Made by a program: the position numbers and the translations under genes
Part shown: one piece after another, positions 11,175 to 20,351 of the stretch
Layout: each line of letters opens with the position of its first letter
Position numbering within the stretch: the first letter of the stretch is position 1
The notes under the pieces: model-generated
Databases searched by the model: none
Seen by the model: the letters and a program-made list of their open reading frames with translations, nothing else
Told to the model about the DNA's origin: nothing
Assembly: GCA_947646735.1 (NCBI GenBank)
Contig: CANTFK010000899.1
Coordinates: 1-64,000 of the forward strand
Reading direction: 5' to 3'
DNA length: 64,000 nucleotides
Source: Peronospora farinosa
Taxonomy: Eukaryota; Oomycota; Peronosporomycetes; Peronosporales; Peronosporaceae

Positions 11175-12070
11175 TTCATAGTGTTAGGATTGCGAATGTC
11201 GCGGTTTAATGATTTGTCGCGACCACAAGAGGACTCGACTGCGTCAATTTCCATTGGCTCTGGGCCAGACGTCCGAGCTTGTTATGACGCTGCGTGCAGG
11301 TACGACGACGCGACAGTGTATCTTCACGAAGCGCGAGGGCAAATGCCTCCTCGAGGGACTTTGGCTCAGCACGTGTGAGGAAGTAAAGCGTCATACCCTC
11401 TTGCATACCAAAAATAAAGACATGGACTTGTGAAGCCATGTCAATTGGCTGCGTGGTAATACACGAAGCGAGATGACGTGTCTTCTGCACGTAGTCACGC
11501 ATCGACAGCTTGCTCTGTCGGAGTGAGAAGAAATCTGTACGCAAACGAGATTCATCTTGAAGGGGCTCGAAAACCAGTCGTAAGTCACGCTGGATATCGT
11601 CCAGCGTAGGAAACGCCGACTCATCTACGACGAGCTTTCCGAGAGCTCATTCCTTGGCTTTTCCAGCAAGACGAGACAACAGGAAATTGACTTTGGCCGT
11701 CGGAGCGTCAATTAATCTTAACGCTATTGCAATATCCACCTCGCGAAACCAGCGATTGAGGGGGAGACGATCCGGACCATCACCGGAATACGTTAACGTA
11801 TACATCTTGATAGCATCATGGTGCGAAGTGCGCTGGGAGTCAATACTCGCCGATTCGCTTCGGCGAGCTCGCGCACCATAAAGGCTTGGATGACGGCACG
11901 TTAATCATCGGACGTCGCTGTGCTCAGCAGCGACGTCATAATAGTTTCACCAGACACCGCCGCGAGGCGATGTACTCCACCGAGGTGAGATGTGGAAAAT
12001 CAGAATGCTCCAGCAAGACCGCTGGAGAGCCACCGAAGACTCGCCCATGTTCATCTCGAATTTGGTCATT
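11039..12070 (-). pseudogene. Gag of the 4.9-12.4 kb element
   Basis: Minus strand. The capsid-like segment ([30 protein letters not shown]) hits a TGA at 11,649-11,647, exactly where the related gag at 41.7-42.8 kb has Trp (GKASEWAY). The frame then continues ([14 protein letters not shown]) to a CCHC zinc knuckle, CLRCGKTGHRAAVC, at about 11,150. The N-terminus (SDFPHL) near 12,000 is in another frame. Broken. Confidence 0.8.
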
Positions 12071-12075
12071 GGAAG

Positions 12076-12093
12076 GACTACGAAGTGCTACCA
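12076..12093 (-). promoter_or_regulatory. Primer-binding site
   Basis: Two bases inside the 5' LTR, the minus strand reads TGGTAGCACTTCGTAGTC. The first 8 bases complement the 3' end of eukaryotic initiator Met-tRNA (...TGCTACCA). The 35-43 kb element has TGGTAGCACTAGTAGTC at the same place. Confidence 0.55.
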
Positions 12094-12095
12094 GG

Positions 12096-12370
12096 TGTAA
12101 CGGGCTAAGGACCCGTTACCGTCTTACACTAAAAGGGCGTTGAGGAAGCACTCTAAATTAACTCGTAAATATAACTCTGTTTTATTTTTGATATATTTTT
12201 AATTCGCAGTAAGTGCGAATATGTTCCCTAGCTCATGGGAACCACTCAATATGGAAGTCAATTTATTATTGGCTAATTATTGGGTCTGGCACCCCAATAA
12301 TGAACCAATAATAAAATGACGCGCAGTATCCGCTAATCGGATAATAGGTGCGTGATGTTAACGCCTTACA
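12096..12370 (-). repeat. 5' LTR of the 4.9-12.4 kb element
   Basis: Begins TGTAACGGG and matches 4,912-5,150 closely, with hairpins such as GTAACGGG/CCCGTTAC at its start. From about 12,343 it departs from the left LTR and ends, less certainly, at CCTTACA (12,370). Confidence 0.75.
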
Positions 12371-13083
12371 TAATTTTAGCACTATTTTTATAGTAGTTAG
12401 AACCTAGTAGTTAAGGCTTGATTAAACAGGCCTACATGGGCACGAAGCGAAAGGAGTGTCGAAACAGCAAGTTGCTGGAGAATGCCTGACCTTCAATGAA
12501 TGGAAGAGGCTCACTATCCTCGACTTTGCGGATTAGGCGTGGGCTCACAACAATTCAATCGCAGATCACCACGATACCACGCCAAAATTAGAATTAAAAG
12601 GTTATCGTTTTCATAGCGACAAGGTAGTGCGACTATGAGAGATCAAGAGCTGTGTTCCGAGTCATACGGAAAGGATCTTCAGCTGGCCATTAAAGTAAAT
12701 GCGACATGTACTCCGTCTTTTCTGCATCTCTAAGACCTCGCTGTTGCGGTTTTCTGTCTAACGTAGGCACTAAGCATAATACGTGCAGTATCTAGAATGC
12801 TTTATTATAGCACTCGTCTTCTTTCGACAAGACAGCTACGTAACAAAATATAGAATGCTACCACACTGTCTAGGAAGGCAAAATGTAGAAGACGGAGATA
12901 ATCGTAAACAATAATAAGGAGAAAGAAAAAGTCAGCAGCTCAGCTCTAGTTCATTGAGAGTCAACCCCTTGTTTGTCCTCTCGCTAACTTAGAATTTAGT
13001 GATTTACTGGTAAGAATCCAGTCCAGCATCGCTAACTTTCACTCTTACGTGTCTTCCTGCTTTCAGTTTTATCATTCATTGAG
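12371..13083. other. Gene-free stretch
   Basis: AT-rich sequence with no reading frame, repeat or retroelement domain that I could recognise. Confidence 0.5.
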
Positions 13084-13342
13084 TTACATCTGAGGAGGCT
13101 CAGCAGGGGCCGCAAATGGATTAATAATCTGCATTAAACTTCAGATAAAAACCGTGTTAAACAGAGCATAATTTTGACATAATTTAAGAAAGCTTTAGGA
13201 ATATGATGCAGACTCACGTGAGGCCAGGCTCCTGCTTGAGTGCAATGTACACGATGAGAGGTACAAACCCCCAGTGCACGATGGGCTTAATGGTTTTAAG
13301 CACCTTCGTAGGCGCCGTCTTCCAAAACTTGTTCCCTGCCAT
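13084..13342 (-). CDS. TOM7: TOM7-like mitochondrial outer-membrane translocase subunit
   Basis: Exon 1 13,342-13,218, intron 13,217-13,139 (79 bp, GTGAGT...AAG), exon 2 13,138-13,084; 59 residues. The core VHWGFVPLIVYIALKQEPG is a single membrane helix matching the Tom7 signature (plant TOM7 reads HYGFIPLVIIIG...PKP). Exon 2 gives TLMQIINPFAAPAEPPQM, like the family's short LL(S/N)P tail. Tom7 is a tail-embedded subunit that modulates assembly of the TOM protein-import complex. An in-frame ATG at 13,429 would add 29 residues; 13,342 was chosen because it gives a size near that of Tom7. The family match is by eye and the intron untested. Confidence 0.68.
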
Positions 13343-13429
13343 TATTCTACGCGAATGGAAATGCTTAACGTTGGCCACTGAAACTCGTTGATCTGATTGG
13401 TTGTGAACTGAACCAGAACGGCCAATCAT

Positions 13430-14699
13430 AGGTAAGGTGAAGCTAATTTATGTTTACAGCAAAGTGATGAAAAGCTGCGGCTTTTCTTCGCAAATCATCA
13501 TCATCCTTCTTACGCGTAAAAGCGGCTTTCGATAAACAGAATAAAGCAATCTATCTACGTAGTAGTTAAAGGTTACTAGCGATCAGTTTGTGACCTTAGT
13601 ACTACGGATTTTGCTCAGCATAAAACATCATAAAACATCATGTTGAAACTGATGTATCACTGAGCTCCCGAGCCGAACATATCTGCAAAGAATTATGACA
13701 AAGTTGGGAATCCGTCGTGTAGTGGACTATGACGGCTACCGGCATTAACAAATGTGCGAAATCGACGAAATGAAATAAGAAAAGTTTATACATTGGGCTT
13801 ACGCGTGCCTACATAGTAAAGCACTTCAAGCTGGAGCTGTCAACGCTGCGCCCACTAATTGCTATATAGAGAAATCTATCTGTCCGATTCAAAATCTCGA
13901 TACAACGTAATACTTTAACGATAGTAACGATATGTGTTTTGCATTACTTTGACGTGGTCACTGACACACCTTGTCACCCAATCCGCGTTGAAAACCACCT
14001 TTCAGCCTCCATGTTCTGGTTTGACAGTGTGTGTTTCACTCCCATTTCCCGGGCCGAATGCCCATTCTCTGACTATTCACGTAATGAGCCGAACGCTGCT
14101 CAATCTTATTGCAAATTTGCTTGTACATCCAAACAATGTCAGTTGCATGTATCATGGTAGGACTGACTTGAAGGCAAGGATATACATTGACATTACTGAT
14201 GAAATAGGGTGTATCGTACACATCACACAACGAACGAGCTAGCTGTGCGCATGCGGCGAAAGTTAGGATCTTGGAAGATCAGTGCGTTAGTCTTTGTGAG
14301 CACTGGGTGCAGTGCTATACAAACGTTAATGGATGCTCCAGCAGATATGTGAGCCAACCCCGTGGCGGCCAGTTGAACCAGTGCTTCCGCGTCCGCGCGC
14401 ATACGGAGAGGACGATCAGGTGCAGGTCGTTGGACGTCCCTTCACTTTGCTTTACAACGCAGCGAATGCCAATTAAGAGAATCACTTCGTCGTCGTCACT
14501 AATATGCGTGTCAATGGTAAGGAAAACTGCATTAATGGAAGACAATATTGCGCTAACTTATCCTTTGAGGTAATACAAGAAACCTCCAGGCCGTGGCGAA
14601 TTGATCTATGTCTTTTGAATACCGGGCTAACATCTTTGCTGTGACTCGAGGCGACATGCGTGGGATAGCTACAGTTTTTCGCAGTGCTTGAGTCAATCC
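13430..14699. other. Gene-poor stretch, possible degenerate retroelement
   Basis: Only short open frames. Minus-strand pieces at 14,545-14,036 look coding-like but are frame-broken and matched no family I know; they lie downstream of the LINE zinc-finger remnant and may belong to it. Confidence 0.35.
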
Positions 14700-14840
14700 A
14701 GTAGGTGGTTAAGCTTATAAGGTGTGCTCTCCCAATGACTGATGAGCCGGGCCCATATTACCTGAGCACAAAGACATTCCCAAAAAAGATGCTCTTGGGT
14801 CCACACATTCCGAATACGTGCAAGTTCCGTTTAGGAGCAG
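14700..14840 (-). pseudogene. LINE-type reverse transcriptase zinc-binding remnant
   Basis: Minus-strand HLFWECLCAQVIWARLISHW (HLFWEC at 14,791-14,774) has the form C..C...HLFW.C..A..IW of the zf-RVT region that ends many non-LTR retrotransposon RT proteins. The upstream Cys pair (CTYSEC) sits in a neighbouring frame. Flanks are not readable; a small decayed fragment. Confidence 0.45.
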
Positions 14841-15043
14841 CACAAAGCGAGTTCCCCTCTTTGCTAGTGTAAATGGACTTGGTTGCACGAATGTATCGTG
14901 GGTTAAGTGTGTTCCGGGGGAGAAATTGGGGTGATTGGATTGCGGGTTGCGTCAAACTACGATATAAAAGAGCGTCACAGCAAGAGAGCTCACAAATCGC
15001 GAGCAATATGTCCTTGATTTGTCTATTCATGAGTTCCAAAAGA

Positions 15044-16696
15044 CTAATAGTCGCTGTTGCTTGGGCTCAACGATTTTTTAAACTTTTTGCGGAGACTGCG
15101 TTTTCGACTAAAAGCATTCTGCAGCGTGGATGTACCAGCCTCTCGGATTTTATCTAGCACGAGGTCATTCTCAAGCGATTCAATACTTGTCACGGTACCC
15201 GCTGTACCGGCACGACCTGTACGACCGATGCGATGCAGGTAGCTCACCACGTCACCGGCGAATTCAAATTGAACGACATGGCCCACCTTAGTGGTATCTA
15301 GGCCTCGCGCTGCAATATCCGTGCAAATGAGAACGAGATCCTTATCGGCTTCGGCTTCACTGTCGAGACGCTTTAAAAGGTGCTGACGTTGTGCTCGGTC
15401 TATTTCCTTGTGAAACAGTGCGCAGTTCGTCATGCTCTTGTTATTTTGCAAGAAATCGAAGAGCGCGTCGGCGCTTGCAATGGAATTGGTAAATACGAGC
15501 GTCTTTTCACCTGCTGACGCTATCACCTGGTCGTTATCACTGATCCCCACCGATGTTAAAATCTCGTACAAGAGTTCACAGCGAGCATGCTTCTCGTCCG
15601 TGAAGTCACTACGCGCCATGAAACCCTGCAAGTCATGCGCACGCAGCGTCAGGTTTGGCAACGTGCGGTGAAAGTCCTACAATATACCATCGTTACATGA
15701 CTTATACGTCCATCCAAAGTAGCGACGAGATACTACCTTAGTAATGGCGAACACAGCCGACGGAAACTTGTAGTCGATATAGTGGCGCACGGAACGTTTA
15801 CCATAGTCTGGGATCGTAGCGTTTAGAGCCAGAAATAGGGAGAAAATAACACACAAGTCATCTCACAAGGGGTTAAGGATACCATCGAGCAATATCATCA
15901 GGCACAACACACACGTAAAATCTTAAACAAGGAAACAAGGTGAGGAGGATATTGCACTAAAGATGGTTTGGGTGCGTTCCATAGCAACGTCTTCATCTCG
16001 AAATTCTCGATTTTTCACGTCTGTATCTCCACAACGATTTAGCTCGGACCTCAGTAGCGATTGGTTGCGGATCGTCGCAAGGATCTGCTTGGTATCCTTT
16101 TCGAACCCACCACCAAGCAACATGTCGGCCTCATCAACAACGACCATCTGTGTAAAGGCAAAGTCTTTCGGTTTGGTGCCACGCAGCAGCGCTCCAGGAG
16201 TGGCAAACACCAATGGACATGCACGTTTATCGCTTTGTCCTAGATTTTGCCTCGAAGATGACAAGCTCACTGCAAGTTGTGCAAGTTCCGGGTCTACTTG
16301 ATGCAGCACTGTTGCCAATTGGCGCACCAATTCCTGCGAAGTCGTTAGCACGAGAGCGGCCGGAAGGCGCATCTCACTGATCGGTAGTACATTACGACGG
16401 AGCTGCTCCACTATTGGCAGGAGAAATGCCAACGTCTTACCTCCACCTGTTTCTGCAGCTATAACGACATCCTTATTTGCCAAAATGGGCGGAATTGCCT
16501 TGCATTGGATGGAAGTTGGAGTTGTCAGACCCAGTTGTGACAAGCGATCGACCAGCGCGTTGTTGAGACCCAATGACTGAAAAAGACGCACATATGGAAT
16601 TGCCAGAGATGTAGAATGATGCAGTGTGAAGATGGAACCGGAACGAATAGTGAAGACGGCGGGCACCTGATGAAGGTGATGGCGCAGCGATAGCAT
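15044..16696 (-). CDS. DEAD-box ATP-dependent RNA helicase, probably mitochondrial
   Basis: Proposed exons 16,696-15,958, 15,822-15,737 and 15,676-15,044; 485 residues. The N-terminus is Arg/His/Ser-rich with no acidic residue in the first 40, like a mitochondrial presequence. Motifs: Q (TTPTSIQ), I (AAETGGGKT), Ia (TTSQELVRQ), Ib (ATPGAL), II (VDEADML), then TIPDYGKRSV after motif III, IV (TLVFTNS), V (TDIAARGLD), VI (HRIGRTGRAG), and a Lys-rich tail. Intron 2 (15,736-15,677, GTAGTA...TAG) is canonical. Intron 1 is not: continuity needs a GTGCAA donor and an acceptor that reads CTCTAA instead of ..AG, so the gene may be damaged or spliced otherwise. DDX28/Mrh4-like by size and presequence; exact orthology unresolved. 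Confidence 0.78.
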
Positions 16697-18129
16697 GATA
16701 CGCTTGGTCTAGTTTATTGAATGGATCAATTTGGATTGATGTTTTAGCCAATTGTATGGTGATCTGATGGTGAGATATGATAAGTGGAAAAAGAAGGTGG
16801 TGTGGGTGGGAGCAGACTGTCTAGTGCTCCATGAGATGTCTCCTGTCAATTACGAGGGTTCTGCAGTGCCGGTTGACGGTTGACGATGGTATCTTGGAAC
16901 ATTTTCGTTGCTAGGCGGATGTAGACGCCATTGCTCACATCTCTTCGTTATTCTTGATTGGAGTTGGCGAAAAAGACTCTTGTTTGACTTCCGCTACCTC
17001 GTGCTCCGTGGCCTGCTTATGGATACTTTGAGTTTGCTGAATCCAGAGCATAATTACGCAGACGGAGCAAGCTATCCACCATATTCTTTTCCTGGATCGG
17101 CCATCGATGTTAGCGTTTGCTGACACCACGTGCGTGATCGCCGCCCGCACTCTTGGTGGTAGCTACGGTGCCGAACACGATAATGCTGCTTGTTTGTAAA
17201 CGACCAGCTGTGCGGATGATACGTGATAATGTATGCCCAAGACTTCGACGCGCTGTCGCAATCGCAAAGGATACGTTGGAGTCTTTCGTGTGGCCAGGCG
17301 CAGGCTAGATGCATCTTGCATGTCGAGTCTATTTCTCGTCCCGGGAAGTACCGAATAATTGATGGGTAAATACTCTGTGGCAACTCAGACCTGGTCCGTG
17401 GTCTGCATTACTTCTTTGTCGTGCAGATAGAGACTTGCCATCAGGATGGCTATTTCCATAGCTCCAGTTTAGGAATCGTGTGGTAAGTATTCAGCCCCGT
17501 TCTTGAGAGCTGATTACGGTAATATAGTGCTAAAACTCGTCGAATGTGTAGCTCAACTCAGCTAGCGTGCAGGCGTGTAGCAAAGGATACTTCTTTGTTG
17601 ATAGCATAATCCCCTTGTCATCCACTAATTAAGGACTCTCATCCCACCTCCACCAGGTTGGACCAGAATTTACTTCTCCAATATTATAAAGACATCCCGA
17701 TACCCCACTTTTCACTTTCCTACATTGTAATCACCGTACCCGATTTTTGGGGCATACTGTATATTATATATACAATAAGGTGCTGAAGCGGATGCAACAG
17801 CTCGCAAATTAGGATTGTGCTGAAACAAGCACGCAACCAATGGACTAAACTTCGTAGGACTTCTTTACACTATATCCGTAAAGGTGGGGCATGACAAAGA
17901 GTGCAAAGCAAAGACATGAGCTTCACGGCGGTGGCAAAGTGTGCGGGTTCCAATTCGCCACTTACCACCACTCTTTGTCATCCGCTGATAACAGCAGCTT
18001 GACCATCTAATACGCGCTAAAGCCGGCAAAGACTTGTGGATACTTAGAGAATGTGCCAGTCCAATATCTAGTCGCTGTTTGAGATTGGCGAGAACAAAGA
18101 ACTAAAAAAAATTGCGACGCAACGAGGAA
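16697..18129. other. Gene-free stretch
   Basis: Upstream region of the helicase. A minus-strand frame at 17,150-16,935 has one hydrophobic segment but no ATG before it; nothing convincing. Confidence 0.45.
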
Positions 18130-18275
18130 GTGTTGCAAGAACAAGCGAGGAAAGCTTGTTTATGCAACACCACCTGATGGCGCTGCATTTCTTAGTGAAC
18201 TTGAAGGTGTTGCAGAAACAAAAATCTTGCATAATTCTGCAACACCTACGTAGAGTCAAAGTAAGTCACTTTGAC
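18130..18275. promoter_or_regulatory. Three consecutive hairpins with a repeated GTGTTGCA motif
   Basis: Hairpin 1: GTGTTGCA..AACAAGC (18,130-18,146) pairs with GCTTGTT..TGCAACAC (18,154-18,170). Hairpin 2: 13-bp arms AGGTGTTGCAGAA at 18,205-18,217 and 18,235-18,247. Hairpin 3: GTCAAAGT/ACTTTGAC at 18,255-18,275. GTGTTGCA occurs four times in alternating orientation, ending about 50 bp upstream of the KIX gene's ATG. Could be promoter dyads, a 5' UTR structure or a MITE end. Confidence 0.55.
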
Positions 18276-18321
18276 TTCGACCTGGTGTCACCCAACTTCA
18301 ATTGCCACAGCTCTGACCAAC

Positions 18322-18753
18322 ATGTTGAACCGTCCTAACCCCCAGGGTTTCCAGCCCTTTCGGCTAAGTAACGACATCCCCGTTGTTGTGTTCCACAACA
18401 ATGCAATCCCAACAACCATTACCTACGCCTCAGCTTCTTCTAGTGAAAGCGTAGACTGGCGCGAGGAGATCCGCTGTCTACGCTCCAGCAACGTGGTGCT
18501 CATTGAGCGCATGCTGCGCAACCATCGGCCACACGACATACTGAACCACCTGCCTGAAAACATAGACTGGCGATCGAAGACATTCAAGCTCGCGCTTAAA
18601 GTCGAGTGCCTCATATTAAAATGGGCTACGACACGCGCCGACTACCTGAACGAGCGCACACTGCATCACCGCGTTAAACGTTTGTGCCGTTGCCTGGTGC
18701 GAAGTCACATGTGCAAGAACGCAATGGCAAAGAAGATTGCCAAGTGCTGCTAG
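18322..18753 (+). CDS. Small KIX-domain protein
   Basis: 143 residues from the ATG at 18,322 (a longer frame to 18,271 would need TTG). After a low-complexity N-terminus, residues about 45-125 form three predicted helices: WREEIRCLRSSNVVLIERML, then DWRSKTFKLALKVECLI and ATTRADYLNERTLHHRVKRL. The arrangement W-R-x-x-(I/L) .. ALKVE..I...A.(T)..DYL....L matches the KIX domain of MED15/CBP-type coactivators (compare plant ATSQPDYLRKISLKM). KIX domains bind activation-domain helices. The rest of a coactivator is absent; the C-terminus is short, basic and Cys-containing. May be a free-standing adaptor or a decoy. Single exon. Confidence 0.62.
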   Translation: MLNRPNPQGFQPFRLSNDIPVVVFHNNAIPTTITYASASSSESVDWREEIRCLRSSNVVLIERMLRNHRPHDILNHLPENIDWRSKTFKLALKVECLILKWATTRADYLNERTLHHRVKRLCRCLVRSHMCKNAMAKKIAKCC

Positions 18754-20351
18754 ATTGCCTCAACCGACTTGTCTAATTACCGTCGTGTCCAATTCCTTTA
18801 TCTGGCGATGCTTTGTCGAAGGTAGTATGTAGTAATCGTCGAAGAGACAAGCACAGATAAGTTTGCAAGTATTAAGCAATACCATAAGGAACAATTCCTC
18901 AATGCTCAGTCAGCCCAATCAAAACATCAATTGTAAAATGAAGACAAATAAGGCAATTTGGAGGGAGGTAAATGGACACCATCATCATAAACAACAAGCT
19001 TAAGTCGATTTTTAGGTCACACTCCTTTTAACCAGTTTGCCCGACACTCCTAGGTATTGGGACGTCCGAGGCCGCTCAGCCGTCCGGGTGTTTGCGGGCA
19101 AGCTACGTGATTTCTAGGATTAGCCATATCAATTTTATGATGGGTCCAGATCACACCAAGCAATTCACTGAACTGGCCTGCTATGCAGCCGCCAGCAGTC
19201 CGAGTGAACGAGCTGCAGTGATCGACGAGGCATCGATGAAATGCTTCGTTCCTGAAGCTTTTGCTTTATAGTGCAGGGCTGCAAGTCATTTCCATGCATC
19301 ATTTCACATTTTTGACATTCCATGGGTATAAAATCCTGGAGCAAAAGATTATGAATTTGATGCATTAAACATCGTAGCGGCATCAGCTCCTATGACAGAC
19401 TTACTGTTCCTTCGCTTTAACTGCTGCTGAGAACGAAGCGATTTCTCGCGAAACGCTGCATTCAAGGCTGTTTTTATCTTTGGAAATGATGTTGCACCAT
19501 TTACTAAAACTATCATGCTTCTGCGGGTAGCTTGTGGGGCTCCGCCAAGTATCATTGCGCCTTCCTTGAGGAAACGCTGGAAAGTGTCAAAACGCTGCTG
19601 CAGCTGGGCTACCGCGAGTGACAACACTTACAGCGCTTACTCAGCGGCAGTGCTACGAGCTGATAGAAGTGTATTTTTGCGTTCCATTTTTGAACCATTA
19701 GCACTTAGCTATTCCGCAAAGCTGTGGACAACGGCGCGATATGATAGCAGTCAGGTTGTATTTTACAATAAGAAGCTTCAGCTCTAGGATGAATAGCTTA
19801 TAAGCTACGTGAAACTATTTAGCTTTTTACAGTCGCCAATCAGGTAACGGATGACGATAATGATCACAACTACCTTGCCGATCGTTGTGATGGCCCCACA
19901 TGCCCCACAAAGAAGCAGCTCTGGGGTAGCTCAAGTGAATGGCGAAGCGAAATTTATCTTGAACGGCTGTCAGCACATTGCCTGCAAAAAGAAGGAAAAA
20001 AATGCTGGTAACGATTTCGCGACAGCGCATCGGGCTTTTCGTGTTTACAAACGCGGGCAAGAGCCGAGAAAAGGTGAATGTTGGCACCAAATCAACAAAG
20101 GTACCGAGTACTCACAATATCTAACGCTGTCCACTTAATTTGTTTTCTATTCCGTGAGATTAATCACTTCGAAGTACTAACCGTACAATGTACTGTGAAG
20201 TATTGAATAAATTAATGATAGCATCAATATCCTGCTCATACCGGCGCAAGCAAGCTCTGCTCTGTATGCATCGCTTTTAGATTGCTTCGATGCCAACCCT
20301 ACCGCTGTCCACGTGAAACTACTACTATAAGTTCTTTCAGATGGCGCTAAA
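18754..20351. other. Gene-poor stretch
   Basis: Minus-strand 19,627-19,349 is open and helical (LQQRFDTFQRFLKEG), but two stops separate it from the nearest ATG-led piece (near 19,690) and no family was recognised. A short hydrophobic frame near 19,850 (minus) is likewise unassignable. Confidence 0.4.

Larger units (their letters stand above)
4912..12370 (-). mobile_element. Ty3/gypsy chromovirus-like element, degenerate full-length copy
   Basis: LTRs at 4,912-5,230 and 12,096-12,370 enclose minus-strand gag, protease, RT, RNase H, integrase and chromodomain in Ty3/gypsy order. A primer-binding site lies beside the right LTR and a purine tract beside the left, fixing the orientation. The coding frames carry several stops and frame changes, and the right LTR differs from the left after about 12,343. 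No convincing target-site duplication is visible, so the copy is old or rearranged. Confidence 0.9.

Noticed and set aside
16935..17150. Short frame with one hydrophobic helix
   Set aside because: No ATG upstream of the helix and no family resemblance.
19349..19790. Possible small two-exon helical protein on the minus strand
   Set aside because: No donor/acceptor pair kept the frame across two stops.
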